A stretch of 64,000 nucleotides of DNA from Mycobacterium sp. KBS0706 (GCF_005938675.2 NZ_VCCH02000004.1:62001-126000), one strand, 5' to 3'. Counted from the first letter of the stretch, positions 7,919 to 18,020 are shown. The notes: generated by a model not told the origin, from the letters alone. Translations and numbers: made by a program.

Positions 7919-9166
7919 ATGGCCGAGCCGTTGCAAGCCGAGGTGGCCGTGATCGGGGGCGGCATCGTCGGCCTCGCCTGCGGCCTGCACCTCGCCGCCG
8001 AGGGCAAGGACGTGCTGCTGGTCGATGCCGAGACCCGGCCGGTGGGTACATCCGCCGGCAACGCCGCGACCATCGCCGCCTATAACTGCGTGCCGGTGGG
8101 GACGCCCGGCGTGCTGCGCACCCTGCCGAACCTGCTGCTCGACCGCGACAGCCCCCTGGCCCTGCGCTGGGCCGCCCTGCCGAGCCTCGCACCCTGGCTG
8201 ATCCGTTTCATCCGGCAGTCGCTGCCCGGCCCGGCCGCGGCCAATGCCGCCGCTTTGGCCGCGCTGCTGCACCGGTCCCTCGCCGCCTGGAACGACCTCG
8301 CCGCCGAGGCCGAGGCGACCGAGCTGATGCGCCCGACCGGCGCGATGTACCTGTTTCCCGACGCGGCCGCCCTGGCCGGGACGGAGTGGAACCGGGCCCG
8401 GCGTGACGCCGGCGGCATCCGCCAGTTCGTCGTCGAGCCGGCGGAGATCGCCAAGCTGGAGCCGGCCCTGGCCGATTGGCGCGGCCCCGGGATCCATTTT
8501 CCCGACGCGACCCATCTCGTCGATCCGGCGCTGATGCTGCAGCGGCTGCGCGCCGCCATCGCCGCGCGGGGCGGCCGGATCATCCGCGGCGAGATCATGT
8601 CGCTGGCGGTGGAGGAGAACGGCGTCCGGCTGGGCGGGCCCAGCCTGTCGATCCGGGCCGGGGCCGCGGTGATCGCCGCCGGCGCCTGGTCGCGCGGCCT
8701 CGCCCGCCAGGGCGGCGATGCGGTGCCCTTGGAAACCGAGCGCGGCTATCACCTGGAATATGCGATGGACACGCCGCTGCTGTCGCGCCCGGTCTGCCCG
8801 ATCCGCTTCGGCGTCTATCTCACGCCGCTGGCCGGGCGCCTGCGCGCCGCCGGCACGGTCGAGCTCGGCGGCCTGAACCGCGGCCCGACTCTCCGCCGGG
8901 CCGAGTTGCTCGACCGGGCGGCGCGGACCGTGTTTCCCGACCTGCCGCCGCCGGGGCCGCTCTGGCTCGGCTTCCGCCCCTCGCTGCCGGATTCACTGCC
9001 GGTGATCGGCCCGTCCCGGCGCAGCACGCGGGTGATCCATGCCTATGGCCACGGCCATCTCGGCCTGACGCTGGCCGCAGTGACCGCGCGCAACGTCGCG
9101 GCCCTGCTGCGCGGCGGCACGGCGCCGGACCGGTTGACGGCGTTCTCGCCGCAGCGCTTCGGCTGA
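7919..9166 (+). CDS. FAD-dependent oxidoreductase, D-amino-acid dehydrogenase (DadA)-like
   Basis: A 415-residue DAO-fold flavoenzyme. The N-terminal dinucleotide site is VIGGGIVGLACGLHLAAEG with an acidic end of strand 2 (LLVDAE). The C-terminal HAYGHGHLGLTLA segment is typical of DadA and glycine/D-amino acid oxidases. It is expected to oxidise a D-amino acid or secondary amine at the inner membrane or in the cytosol. It sits 8 bases after the MocR gene, probably cotranscribed, and the transporter on the other side of the control region may supply the substrate. Confidence 0.82.
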   Translation: MAEPLQAEVAVIGGGIVGLACGLHLAAEGKDVLLVDAETRPVGTSAGNAATIAAYNCVPVGTPGVLRTLPNLLLDRDSPLALRWAALPSLAPWLIRFIRQSLPGPAAANAAALAALLHRSLAAWNDLAAEAEATELMRPTGAMYLFPDAAALAGTEWNRARRDAGGIRQFVVEPAEIAKLEPALADWRGPGIHFPDATHLVDPALMLQRLRAAIAARGGRIIRGEIMSLAVEENGVRLGGPSLSIRAGAAVIAAGAWSRGLARQGGDAVPLETERGYHLEYAMDTPLLSRPVCPIRFGVYLTPLAGRLRAAGTVELGGLNRGPTLRRAELLDRAARTVFPDLPPPGPLWLGFRPSLPDSLPVIGPSRRSTRVIHAYGHGHLGLTLAAVTARNVAALLRGGTAPDRLTAFSPQRFG

Positions 9167-9204
9167 AGCGGACCGGCAGAAGCCGGCGCGGCTGCCCTCA
9201 GCTC

Positions 9205-9420
9205 TCAATCACTCTCGATCATGGCGAGAGCCGCGCTTCGGTCTCTCGGATTGAGCTTGAGGAAGAGCGTCCGCGCCTTCTTGACGTCGCTGTCCGACCC
9301 GGACTCGGCGGCGAGCTTCAACGCCACGGCGGTCTGATGATCCTTGCCGCAGACGAAGGCCACGGCCTTGGCCAGGCGCTCCATGGCGGCACGGTCGATT
9401 GCAAGCTCTGACACGCTCAT
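9205..9420 (-). CDS. Small hypothetical protein (71 aa)
   Basis: An uncharacterised acidic, Ala-rich, helical protein with Cys24 and a regular Leu/Ala pattern (ALKLAAESGSDSDVKKARTL). It has no signal peptide or membrane segment. The start is preceded by a weak GGGA site. The codon pattern in this frame is more convincing than the overlapping alternatives. It stands alone between the flavoenzyme and a peptide-transporter operon; no function is proposed. Confidence 0.5.
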   Translation of the reverse strand: MSVSELAIDRAAMERLAKAVAFVCGKDHQTAVALKLAAESGSDSDVKKARTLFLKLNPRDRSAALAMIESD

Positions 9421-9604
9421 TTCCCGATTTGGCGGAGAACGACGTTATCCGACGACACGGCGCCCATGGCAACGCCCGATGATCGGCAGGACGTCGAAGA
9501 GGGTCCGGCCCGGAGCGTGGTGGGGTCAGCCCCGGGCCGGATTGGATGGCAACTCAGCGCGATGGCATCCGAGCCTATTAGCGCCCGCCGGGCCGGAACC
9601 GTCG

Positions 9605-9624
9605 ATCCCCTCGAAATAGGGGAT
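9605..9624 (-). terminator. Hairpin downstream of the peptide-permease gene
   Basis: ATCCCCT and AGGGGAT form a perfect 7-bp stem with a 6-base loop, starting 8 bases beyond the permease stop. There is no U-run, so it may only be a stabilising hairpin or a factor-dependent end of the leftward operon. Confidence 0.35.
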
Positions 9625-9631
9625 GGGGGCC

Positions 9632-10618
9632 TCACCCATAGCGGATGCGCGGATCCAGCCAGGCCAGCAGCAGGTCCGACAGCAGCGTGCCGATCACGGT
9701 CAGCACGCTGAGCATCATGATGAAGCTGCCGGCGAGATACATGTCCTGCGCAATCAGCGCGCGCAGCAGCAGCGGCCCCGTCATCGGCAGGTTCAGCACC
9801 ACCGCCGTGATGGTGGCGCCGGAGACCAGCGTCGGCAGGATCCAGCCGACCGTGCTGACGAAGGGGTTAAGCGCGATTCGAACTGGGTATTTCAGCAGCA
9901 GGCGCCTCTCGGTCAGGCCGTAGGCGCGAGCGGTGGTGACATAGGGCTTGCCGAGCTCGTCGATCAGGTTGGCCCGCAGGATGCGGATCAGGGCGGCCGT
10001 GCCGCCGGTGCCGAGCACGATCGTCGGGATGACGAGATGGCTGGCGAGATCCGCCACCTTGCCCCAGCTCCAGGGCGCATCCTCGAATTCCGGCGAGAAC
10101 AGGCCGCCGATGCCCTGCCCGAAATAGCGGAAGGCGACGTACATCAGCACGAGCGCGAACAGGAAGTTCGGGATGGCGAGCCCGATCACCCCGACGAAGG
10201 TGGCAAGATAGTCGCCGACCGTCCGGCGCCGCACCGCGGTGTAGACGCCGATCGGGAACGACACCGCCCAGATGAACATCAGCGTGACGAAGGCGAGGAC
10301 GAAGGTCAGGCCGAGGCGATTCCACAAGAGGTCGGCGACCGGGCGGCGCCATTCCAGGGAATAGCCGAAGTCGCCGTGCAGGATGATGTTCGAGATCCAT
10401 TTCCAGTATTGCACATAGACCGGATCGTCGAGGCCGTAACGGGCCCGCATCGCCGCCATGGCCCCAGGGTCGATGGTCGTGCCCTGGAGGTTCAGCTCGC
10501 TGACCATCGCCGTGACGAAGTCGCCCGGCGGCAGCTGGATGATGACGAAGGTCATGACCGAGATGGCCACGAGCGTCAGCACCATATGGACGAGACGATG
10601 GGCGATGAACGAGGCCAT
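9632..10618 (-). CDS. Peptide/oligosaccharide-type ABC permease, DppB family
   Basis: A 328-residue permease with N-terminal membrane anchor (FIAHRLVHMVLTLVAISVMTF), the large periplasmic loop of DppB/OppB proteins (YGLDDPVYVQYWKWISN) and the EAA coupling motif (ARAYGLTERRLLLKYPVRIA). ATG 10618 has a strong GGAGGAAC site. It is the last gene of the leftward operon that begins near 18020 and is separated from its partner DppC-type permease by the ATPase, hydrolase and binding-protein genes, an unusual order. Confidence 0.88.
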   Translation of the reverse strand: MASFIAHRLVHMVLTLVAISVMTFVIIQLPPGDFVTAMVSELNLQGTTIDPGAMAAMRARYGLDDPVYVQYWKWISNIILHGDFGYSLEWRRPVADLLWNRLGLTFVLAFVTLMFIWAVSFPIGVYTAVRRRTVGDYLATFVGVIGLAIPNFLFALVLMYVAFRYFGQGIGGLFSPEFEDAPWSWGKVADLASHLVIPTIVLGTGGTAALIRILRANLIDELGKPYVTTARAYGLTERRLLLKYPVRIALNPFVSTVGWILPTLVSGATITAVVLNLPMTGPLLLRALIAQDMYLAGSFIMMLSVLTVIGTLLSDLLLAWLDPRIRYG

Positions 10619-10689
10619 GGCCGTTCCTCCAGATCCGAGCGGCCCTCCCCTCACCCGCAGGCCGAAGGAAGGGCCGGCCCGCCGGCGCT

Positions 10690-12654
10690 CTACGGTGCCG
10701 TGAAGTAGAACTGTTCCGGGTTCGCCGCGCCGGGATGGGTGTATTCGGTGCTGGCGAGCAGGACCGGCGGCACGTTCTTCAGCCGCTTGCTGATGATCCC
10801 GTAGTCCGTCGTCGGCTGCATGATGCCGATGGTGTAGAATTGCTCCGCCGTGATCGCCATCAGCTGCTTCATCAGGTCGAGGCGCTTCGCCGGATCGATG
10901 GTGGCCATGATCTCGTCATACAGCGCCATCTGCCGGCGGGCGGGCTCCGGCGGCTCCTCCGGATGTGCGTCCTTCGAATACCACTGGCCCCAGGCCGTGG
11001 CATAGAACGAGGCCCAGGAGGACGGGAAGAAGTACTTCGGATCGAACAGCGTGTCGGCGCCGCCGGAGGCCGACCACACGGCCGCGTCATGGTCGTTGTT
11101 CTCGACCCGCTGGTTCAGCGCCGTGGTGTCCGAGGTGTTGATGAACAGCTCGACGCCGACCGCCTGCCAGTAGCGCTTGATCAGCTCCGCCGTGTCGATC
11201 CAGGGCTGGCGCAGCACCGAGATGTCGATGGTGACCTGGATCGGCTTGCCGTCGGGGCCGAGCCTGATGCCGTTGGCGTCCTTCTTGTCGAAGCCGGCCT
11301 TGTCGAGCAGGGCGTTCGCCGCCGCGGGATCGTACTGCGTGAACTGGGTGGCCATCTTCTCGTCGAACAGCGGCGATTCCGGCCGTTCCACCACCTGGTA
11401 CGGGCGCCCCTGGCCGAGATAGACCAGCTCGATGATCTCGTCCCGGTTGATCGCCATCGACAGGGCGTGGCGGAAGTCGATGTTGCCGACGACCTGCCGC
11501 TTCGCCGGGTCTTTGTCGGTGAGGTTGAGCGAGACGATCATCAGGTTGGCGCGGTTCGGCAGCACGTCGTAGAAGTCGTAGTTGCCGCGCCCCTGGTTGT
11601 CGTAGAAGACGGCCTTGTTCTCCGGCGTGGTGACGAAGCCGATATAGCTGTCGACCATGTCGAAATCGCCATTGGCGGCCTTCAGCAGCATGACCTGCGG
11701 ATCGGCCACGATGTCGATCGTCGCCTCGTCCATGTAGGGCAGCTGGTTGCCGTCGGGATCGACCTTGAAATAGTAGGGATTGCGCTTGGCGACCACCTTG
11801 TTGCCGCTGCCCTGGCCGATGCCGGTCGAGACAATCCAGGGGTTCAGCCGCGGCAGGTCCGGGTTGCGCCAGGCATCGGCCTTGGAATGGAAGAAGCCGA
11901 CCCAGTTCTGCTGCCCGGCCGCCCGGGCCGCCTGCTCCACATCCGGAGCGTATTTCTTGTGGAACTGCTGCAGATAGTGGCGTGGATAGGCGGTCGGAAC
12001 GTTCGCTTCCTCGTCATTGGCCGGCGTCGCCAGCCACTGCAGGAGGAGCCCGTTCGGCTCGGCGAACTTGAAGGCGACGGTATAGTCGTCGATCCTCTCG
12101 ACGACGAGCGGCTTGCCCCCGCGCACCGACCATGTGGGCTTGGTCGGCAGCAGCTCCTGGTTCGAGTACACGTCCTCGTACCAGAACATGATGTCGTCGG
12201 CGGTGTAGGGCTGGCCGTCGGACCATTTCATGCCGGGCCGGAGGTGGAAGGTGTAGACCTTGCCGCCCTCGCTGACGTCGACCGATCTGGCGACGTTCAT
12301 CTCGACATCGGGCACGATGTCCTTCTGCGGGACATCCGGTGACCAGGTCTTCCAGCGGGTGAAGTTCTCGTAGCCGATGGTGCGGACCAGGCTGCTGATG
12401 TCGCTGGCGCTGGCCATCGAGAGCCGCCAGGTCCCGCCATAGCGGCCGATGTCCTTGTAGGGCTTCACCACCATCGGCTCCGCCGGCAGCCTTTCGGCCA
12501 CGGGCGGCAGCGTGCCGGCCTTCACCTGCTCGGCCAGGATCGGCGCCTCCCTGTAGCCTTGCGCCGCCGCCGGGCCGGCGCCCAGCAGCAGGGCGGCCAG
12601 GCCGGCGGCGCAGGACAGGCGCCACGCGGCCTTCAACGTCGCGAAGATCGTCAT
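10690..12654 (-). CDS. Family 5 extracellular solute-binding protein (oligopeptide/oligosaccharide type)
   Basis: A 654-residue SBP_bac_5 protein. A signal peptide (LSCAAGLAALLLGAGPAAAQ) is cleaved near residue 30. The mature protein has the family hallmarks KVYTFHLRPGMKWSDGQPYTADD and FRHALSMAINRDEI. It is longer than typical DppA (about 530), as in the group that binds plant or bacterial oligosaccharides. The ATG at 12654 has a GGGAGG site. The adjacent glycoside-hydrolase-like gene supports a carbohydrate ligand, though peptides cannot be excluded. Confidence 0.88.
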   Translation of the reverse strand: MTIFATLKAAWRLSCAAGLAALLLGAGPAAAQGYREAPILAEQVKAGTLPPVAERLPAEPMVVKPYKDIGRYGGTWRLSMASASDISSLVRTIGYENFTRWKTWSPDVPQKDIVPDVEMNVARSVDVSEGGKVYTFHLRPGMKWSDGQPYTADDIMFWYEDVYSNQELLPTKPTWSVRGGKPLVVERIDDYTVAFKFAEPNGLLLQWLATPANDEEANVPTAYPRHYLQQFHKKYAPDVEQAARAAGQQNWVGFFHSKADAWRNPDLPRLNPWIVSTGIGQGSGNKVVAKRNPYYFKVDPDGNQLPYMDEATIDIVADPQVMLLKAANGDFDMVDSYIGFVTTPENKAVFYDNQGRGNYDFYDVLPNRANLMIVSLNLTDKDPAKRQVVGNIDFRHALSMAINRDEIIELVYLGQGRPYQVVERPESPLFDEKMATQFTQYDPAAANALLDKAGFDKKDANGIRLGPDGKPIQVTIDISVLRQPWIDTAELIKRYWQAVGVELFINTSDTTALNQRVENNDHDAAVWSASGGADTLFDPKYFFPSSWASFYATAWGQWYSKDAHPEEPPEPARRQMALYDEIMATIDPAKRLDLMKQLMAITAEQFYTIGIMQPTTDYGIISKRLKNVPPVLLASTEYTHPGAANPEQFYFTAP

Positions 12655-12712
12655 ATCACGTCCTCCCTCCCTGTCTTGGCCCCCGGAGGTGCAAGCGCCT
12701 CCGAGGGTGGCT

Positions 12713-14815
12713 TCATTCCGAAACCTCGATCGAGATCGCCTCGAAGGCGCCGAGCGGCGGCAGCGCGAACGAGGTGCGGCCGGTCTCATCGCCCGCCGCC
12801 TCCGGCGCCAGCTCGGCATCCACGACCAGCGCCCGCGCCCGGCCGACCGCCCCGGCCCGGATGCCGAGGCGCAGGCCGTGGATCGCCACCGGATCGTCAT
12901 AGAGGTTGTTCCGCTGGCCGCTGTAGTTGACGAGGTGGACCAGCCATCGGCCGGCGGTCCCCTGCCGGTGGACCGTCAGCTCGACCGGCCCCGTGCCTTC
13001 CAGCACGATGGGCGCCGCCGGCGCGTTGCGGCGGATCAGGCCGGCGATCAGCTCGCGATGATCCGGCAGGCTGTCGCGGTGGTAGAGCCAGTCCGGCAGC
13101 CAGGGCAGGTAGACGCCCCGGCCGCGCCCATGGGCCGCGCTGACCACGCCGGGCAGGTCGGAGTCGATGTCCGGGAAGCACAGTTCCGGCGGCCCGAAGC
13201 GCTGCGGCGGGATCAGCCGGAGCAGGGTCTCGGCCCCGTCCTTGACGGCAGGGTGCAGGTAGCGGCCGTCGAGATAGAGCAGCCCGGTGTCCGGCAGCGA
13301 CGGCGGCTCGCCGGCGCCGATGCGGAAATAGGCGCCCCGCATATCACGGCGCCGGGCGCGCAGATCCGAGACCGGCAAGGCGGCCAGGGCCTGGGCCGGC
13401 CGCGCCACGCCATACGCGTCGTAGAAGCCGGTTTCGCCGGTGGCGACCAGCAGGCCGCCCGCCTCGACATAGGCGTCCAGCGCCGCCGCCTCGGCATCGC
13501 CGATGCAGGCGACGTTCGGCATCAGGATCGCGTCGTAGCGCGCGAGGAGGGCCTGGCCGCCAGGCCCGGCGACACGCTCGTCGGAGACCATGTCGAACGG
13601 GATCCGGGCTTCCAGCAGCGCCCGGTAGGCGCCGCGGAACGGGGCGTTCCCCAGGTCCGCCGTCTCGGTGGCGCCGCGGTACAGCCCGGTCTTGAAGGAG
13701 TGGTAGAGCCCGACCCGCGCCGCCGACTGCAGGTCCGCGTAGTGGCTCTCGTTCTTGCGGTGCCAGTGGAACAGGCGGCTGATCGCCGGAAACGACTTGC
13801 GGTCGTCCTGGTCGAAGGTGCCGACGAGGTAGTGGTCGAGCGAGGCGCCGTTCGCCAGTTGCTGGGCGAAGCGGAGCTCGTGGCAGGCGCCGGTCTCGGA
13901 GACGAAGCGCCAGGCGAAGTCGATGAAGGCGGCCGAGGTCGAGGAGAAGGTCTTGCCCTGGCCATGGGCGGCGGCCCATCGCGCCTGCTCGCCGGCCTGG
14001 TACGGCCATTCCGGCTGCGGCCGGTCGACCGCGCGCTGCACCTCCATCCGGATCAGGTCGGAGGCGTTGCGGTGTCCGGTCATGGCGATTGCCGGATTCA
14101 CCGCCTTGATGGTGCGGTAGATGTCGTCGGCGAGGGCCGCGGTGGTCCGGTCCTGGAACTCCAGATAGTCGCGATGGGCCGGATCGCTGAAGCTCTCCTC
14201 CGCCGGCAGGTCCCGGCCATACATCTCCCGGAACCGGTCGCGGCAGTTCCGGCAGACGCAGATGCCGTGATAGCGGCCGCTGTAGTCGACGCTGCGATAG
14301 CCGAACATGTTGAAGAAGACGCCGTCGACCGCGTAGCGGCCCAGCGCCTCGCGCAGGATCCGGTGCGCGTAGTCCTGGTACCAGCCGCCATTGACGCAGG
14401 CTTGGTAGGTGCCGTTGTAGACCAGCGGCTGGCCGGCGCGGTTGTGGACGAACCAGTCGGGATGTGCCTCATAGGCCCGGCGTGTGGCCTTCGACATGTC
14501 GAAGCGGCCGACCAGCTTCAGCCCCTCCGCCCGTGCCGCCGCCAGCATCTCGCCGAGCAGGTCGCCGCGGAGATAGGGGTTGCGCTCGTGCAGCTCGAGA
14601 TCGGTCGGGTAGAAGGCGTAGATGCCGCCGATGTTGAACAGCAGGATGTCGGCGCCGAATTCGCGGGTCTGCCGGGCGACCGCCTTCGGATCGAGCGCGG
14701 CGTCGGTCTGGCGCAGATTGGTCTGCACCATCCGGAAGGGCTTCTGCCACCAGGGCCTATCGCCCGTGGACGACGTCGCGGCCTGGAGAAAATCCTCGTT
14801 CTTGTCGGGCCGCAT
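12713..14815 (-). CDS. Glycoside-hydrolase-like protein with TIM barrel and beta-galactosidase-type trimerisation domain
   Basis: A 700-residue cytosolic enzyme without signal peptide. The N-terminal half reads as an alpha-amylase/GH42-like barrel (FRMVQTNLRQTDAALD, VGRFDMSK, VDGVFFNMFGYRSVDYSG). A CxCxxC cluster, CVCRNC near residue 186, is a typical metal or structural site in such barrels. Residues about 400-600 look like the Rossmann-like trimerisation domain (YDAILMPNVACIGDAEAAAL). The start overlaps the ATPase gene by 59 bases, but AAGGGAG upstream of ATG 14815 supports it. It probably degrades the imported oligosaccharide; catalytic acids were not pinned down. Confidence 0.7.
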   Translation of the reverse strand: MRPDKNEDFLQAATSSTGDRPWWQKPFRMVQTNLRQTDAALDPKAVARQTREFGADILLFNIGGIYAFYPTDLELHERNPYLRGDLLGEMLAAARAEGLKLVGRFDMSKATRRAYEAHPDWFVHNRAGQPLVYNGTYQACVNGGWYQDYAHRILREALGRYAVDGVFFNMFGYRSVDYSGRYHGICVCRNCRDRFREMYGRDLPAEESFSDPAHRDYLEFQDRTTAALADDIYRTIKAVNPAIAMTGHRNASDLIRMEVQRAVDRPQPEWPYQAGEQARWAAAHGQGKTFSSTSAAFIDFAWRFVSETGACHELRFAQQLANGASLDHYLVGTFDQDDRKSFPAISRLFHWHRKNESHYADLQSAARVGLYHSFKTGLYRGATETADLGNAPFRGAYRALLEARIPFDMVSDERVAGPGGQALLARYDAILMPNVACIGDAEAAALDAYVEAGGLLVATGETGFYDAYGVARPAQALAALPVSDLRARRRDMRGAYFRIGAGEPPSLPDTGLLYLDGRYLHPAVKDGAETLLRLIPPQRFGPPELCFPDIDSDLPGVVSAAHGRGRGVYLPWLPDWLYHRDSLPDHRELIAGLIRRNAPAAPIVLEGTGPVELTVHRQGTAGRWLVHLVNYSGQRNNLYDDPVAIHGLRLGIRAGAVGRARALVVDAELAPEAAGDETGRTSFALPPLGAFEAISIEVSE

Positions 14816-15854
14816 CGGCCATCACTCCCTTGAGATCCAGCGTTTCCGCGTGGTGACAGGCGACCTGATGCCCCGAGACGACCCGCGGGGCGGGATCCTC
14901 GACGCGGCAGAGATCGGTGGCGAAGGGGCAGCGCGGATGGAACGCGCAGCCGGAGGGACGGTTGGCCGGGTCGGCCACCTCGCCCTGGAGCCGCAGGCGG
15001 CGCGGGGCGCGGGCCATGCGGGGATCAGGCCGCGGCACCGCGGCGAGCAGCGCGGCGGTGTACGGGTGGCGGGGCCGGGCGAACAGCGGCTCGGTCTCGG
15101 CCAGCTCGACGATCCGGCCGGCATACATTACCGCCACCCGGTCGGAGATGTATTCGACGACGCTGAGGTCGTGCGAGATGAACAGGTAGGTGAGGTCGAA
15201 CTCCTCCTGCAGATCCTGCAGCAGGTTCAGTGTCTGCGCCCGGACCGAGACGTCCAGCGCCGACACGCATTCATCCGCCACCACCAGCTTCGGCCGCGGC
15301 GCCAGCGCCCGGGCGATGCCGATCCGCTGCCGCTCGCCGCCGGAGAATGCATAGGGGTAGCGCGACATGTATTCCGGCCGCAGGCCGACCTTGCCGAGCA
15401 GGTCGGCGACGCGGGCCTCGACCTCCGCCTCGTCGGTCACGCCGAAATTGCGCAGCCCCTCGCCGATGATGTCGATCACGCGCCGGCGCGGATTGAGCGA
15501 GGCGAAGGGGTCCTGGAAGATCATCCGGATCTCGGAGCGGTAGGGCCGCAGCGCAGCCTCGCCGAGATGTGCGAGATCGACCGGCCCCTCCCCGCCCCGG
15601 TCGTAGAGGATCCGGCCGTCGGTCGGCTCGATGACGCGGACCAGCGCCTGGCCCAGCGTGGTCTTGCCGCAGCCGGATTCTCCGACCAGGCTCAGCGTCT
15701 CCCCGGGCCGGATCGCGAGCGAGATGCCGTCCACCGCGCGGACATTTCCGACGACGCGCTTCAGGAAGCCCTTGCGGATCGGGAAATGCACCCGGATGTC
15801 ATGGGCCTGCAGCAGGGAGGGCGGGCCAGCGGTCGTCGCCATGCCCGGCATCAT
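14757..15854 (-). CDS. Peptide-type ABC ATPase, DppF/OppF family
   Basis: A 365-residue ATPase with Walker A (GESGCGKTT), the signature [15 protein letters not shown], Walker B ([12 protein letters not shown], with Cys replacing the usual Pro) and His ([10 protein letters not shown]). The C-terminal oligopeptide extension with cysteines ([17 protein letters not shown]) is present. ATG 15854 forms an ATGA overlap with the upstream ATPase stop; in-frame ATGs at 15851 and 15842 are alternatives. It pairs with the DppD-type ATPase to drive the importer. Confidence 0.88.
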   Translation of the reverse strand: MMPGMATTAGPPSLLQAHDIRVHFPIRKGFLKRVVGNVRAVDGISLAIRPGETLSLVGESGCGKTTLGQALVRVIEPTDGRILYDRGGEGPVDLAHLGEAALRPYRSEIRMIFQDPFASLNPRRRVIDIIGEGLRNFGVTDEAEVEARVADLLGKVGLRPEYMSRYPYAFSGGERQRIGIARALAPRPKLVVADECVSALDVSVRAQTLNLLQDLQEEFDLTYLFISHDLSVVEYISDRVAVMYAGRIVELAETEPLFARPRHPYTAALLAAVPRPDPRMARAPRRLRLQGEVADPANRPSGCAFHPRCPFATDLCRVEDPAPRVVSGHQVACHHAETLDLKGVMADAARQERGFSPGRDVVHGR

Positions 15855-16864
15855 CCCGCCTGCCTTGCCGGCCCGCGCAGATGGCAGGCGCCGAAATGGC
15901 CCGGCGACAGCTCGTGCATCTCCGGGTCGACGCGATCGCACAGGCCCGCCACCGCTTCCGGGCACCGCGTGTTGAAGGGGCAGCCGGGCGGCCGGTTCAG
16001 CGGATGCGGCACCATGCCGGCGATGGCGTCGAGCCGCCGCCCCCGCTCCCGCCGGCCGCCGAGCTTGGGGATCGAGCGCAGCAGCGCCAGCGTGTAGGGG
16101 TGCTGCGGGTCGGTGAAGATCCGCTCGGCGCTGCCGCGCTCGACCACCCGGCCGAGATACATCACCGCCACTTCGTCGGCGATCTCGGCCACGACGCCGA
16201 GATCATGGGTGATGAACATGACGGCCATCCCCGTCTCGTCCTGCAGCGCCTTGATCAGCTCGAGGATGTTGGCCTGGGTGGTGACGTCGAGCGCGGTGGT
16301 CGGCTCGTCCGCGATCAGCAGAGCGGGCCGGCAGGCCAGCGCCATGGCGATCATCACCCGCTGGCGCATGCCGCCCGACAGCTCGAACGGATAGCTGGAC
16401 AGGCGGCGGCGCGGATCGGGAATGCCGACCCGGTCGAGCGCCTCGGCCGCGCGGTCGACCGCGGCCTTCCGGCCGATCCGGTGGTGCAGCAGGATCTTCT
16501 CGACCAGCTGGTTGCCGATCGAATGCACGGGGCTCAGCGAATTCATCGGCTCCTGGAAGATCATCGCGATGTCGCGGCCGCGGATGGCTCGGATCTCGGC
16601 GCCCGTGGGGTCGAGCGGCGCGATGTCGACCGCGGGACGCCCGTCGCGGGCGAAGCGGATCGAGCCGGCGACGATCCGGCCGGGGCGCGAGACGATCTGC
16701 AGGATCGACCGCGCCATCATCGACTTGCCGGAGCCGGATTCACCGACGACGCACAGGGTCGAGCCCTTGCGCATCTCCAGGTCGACGCCGTCGACGGCGC
16801 GGACCACGCCCTCATGGGTGCCGAAATGGGTCTTGAGCCCCTGGATGCTGAGTAGCGCTGCCAT
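15851..16864 (-). CDS. Peptide-type ABC ATPase, DppD/OppD family
   Basis: A 337-residue ATPase: Walker A (GESGSGKSM), Q-loop ([14 protein letters not shown]), signature [15 protein letters not shown], Walker B ([12 protein letters not shown]), switch His ([10 protein letters not shown]) and the Cys-containing C-terminal extension ([18 protein letters not shown]). ATG 16864 begins 4 bases after the permease stop; a longer start at 16894 would overlap that gene and lacks family similarity. It couples by 4-base overlap to the DppF-type gene. Confidence 0.88.
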   Translation of the reverse strand: MAALLSIQGLKTHFGTHEGVVRAVDGVDLEMRKGSTLCVVGESGSGKSMMARSILQIVSRPGRIVAGSIRFARDGRPAVDIAPLDPTGAEIRAIRGRDIAMIFQEPMNSLSPVHSIGNQLVEKILLHHRIGRKAAVDRAAEALDRVGIPDPRRRLSSYPFELSGGMRQRVMIAMALACRPALLIADEPTTALDVTTQANILELIKALQDETGMAVMFITHDLGVVAEIADEVAVMYLGRVVERGSAERIFTDPQHPYTLALLRSIPKLGGRRERGRRLDAIAGMVPHPLNRPPGCPFNTRCPEAVAGLCDRVDPEMHELSPGHFGACHLRGPARQAG

Positions 16865-16868
16865 GGCG

Positions 16869-18020
16869 TCAGTCCGAATAGGGGTCGGCGGCATCGCGCA
16901 GCCCGTCGCCGAGGAAGTTGAGCGCGAGCACGGTGACGATCACCGCGACGCCGGGGGCGAGCAGCCATGGCGCCTCCGCCAGCGAGCGGATGTTCTGCGC
17001 CTCCTGCAGCAGCACGCCCCAGCTGACCACCGGCGGGCGCAGCCCGATGCCGAGGAAGCTCAGCGAGGTCTCGGCGATGATCATCGCCGGAATGGCGAGC
17101 GTCACCGACGCGATGATGTGGCTGGTGAAGCCCGGCACCAGGTGCCGGGTGATGATCCGCATCTGGCGCGTCCCGTCGAGCCGAGCGGCGATCACGAAGG
17201 GCTCGTTGCGCCAGGACATGAACCGCCCGCGCACCTCGCGCGCCAGCGCGGTCCAGCCGATCAGCGAGATGATCAGGGTAATCATGAAATAGACCAGAAC
17301 CGGCGACCAGGTGACCGGGATGGCCGCCGCCAACCCCATCCAGAGCGGGATGGTCGGCACCGACATGATGAACTCGATCACGCGCTGGATCACCGCGTCG
17401 GCCGTGCCGCCGAAATAGCCGGAGATACCACCGAGCAGGACGCCGAGAACGAGGCTCGCCGTCACCCCGACGAGGCCGATCGACATCGAGACCCGGGTGC
17501 CGTAGACGAACCGGCTGAGAACGTCGCGGCCGAGGCGGTCGGAGCCGAGGAGATAGAAGGGCTGGCTCTGGTCCAGCGGACCGATCAGGTGCCGGTCGGT
17601 CGGGATCAGCCCCCAGAGGCGATAGGGCTCGCCCCGGACGAACAGCCCGACCGGCACCCGCACCGTCTCGTCCATGGCGAAGACCCGGCGGAGCGTCTTC
17701 GGATCGCGCTGCGAGCTGAAGCCGTAGACATGCGGCTGGAAGCGGAGCCCGCCGTCACCGTCGCGAGCGAAGAAGTGGATGCCTTGCGGCGGCACCATGG
17801 TGAAGCGCGGATCGTAGGCGTCCGGCATCTTCGGCGCGATGAATTCGGCCAGGATCGCGACGGCGTAGATCAGCAGCAGAAGCACGCCGCTCCAGAAGGC
17901 GAGCCGGTGCCCGCGGAACTTCAGCCAGACGAGCCGGGACTGGCTCGACAGCCCGACGGCCACCTCCTCGCGTTCCGGACCGGCCGCGGCCGCCACCGCT
18001 GGATCGAGCCCGACGGTCAT
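16869..18020 (-). CDS. Peptide/oligosaccharide-type ABC permease, DppC family
   Basis: A 383-residue permease. A membrane helix (LAFWSGVLLLLIYAVAILAE) is followed by an unusually long periplasmic segment of about 120 residues (DAYDPRFTMVPPQGIHFF to HLIGPLDQSQPFYLLG), then GSDRLGRDVLSRFVYGTR and the EAA motif (ARLDGTRQMRIITRHLVPG). This larger OppC form occurs in oligosaccharide importers. The start ATG 18020 excludes 52 non-conserved residues encoded further upstream, but no strong ribosome site is visible. First gene of the leftward operon. Confidence 0.82.
   Translation of the reverse strand: MTVGLDPAVAAAAGPEREEVAVGLSSQSRLVWLKFRGHRLAFWSGVLLLLIYAVAILAEFIAPKMPDAYDPRFTMVPPQGIHFFARDGDGGLRFQPHVYGFSSQRDPKTLRRVFAMDETVRVPVGLFVRGEPYRLWGLIPTDRHLIGPLDQSQPFYLLGSDRLGRDVLSRFVYGTRVSMSIGLVGVTASLVLGVLLGGISGYFGGTADAVIQRVIEFIMSVPTIPLWMGLAAAIPVTWSPVLVYFMITLIISLIGWTALAREVRGRFMSWRNEPFVIAARLDGTRQMRIITRHLVPGFTSHIIASVTLAIPAMIIAETSLSFLGIGLRPPVVSWGVLLQEAQNIRSLAEAPWLLAPGVAVIVTVLALNFLGDGLRDAADPYSD

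Noticed and set aside
12689..14833. 714-codon plus-strand frame opposite the glycoside-hydrolase-like gene
   Set aside because: Composition is shadow-like (Arg/Asp/Val/Gly runs) while the minus-strand product has coherent domains and a ribosome site.
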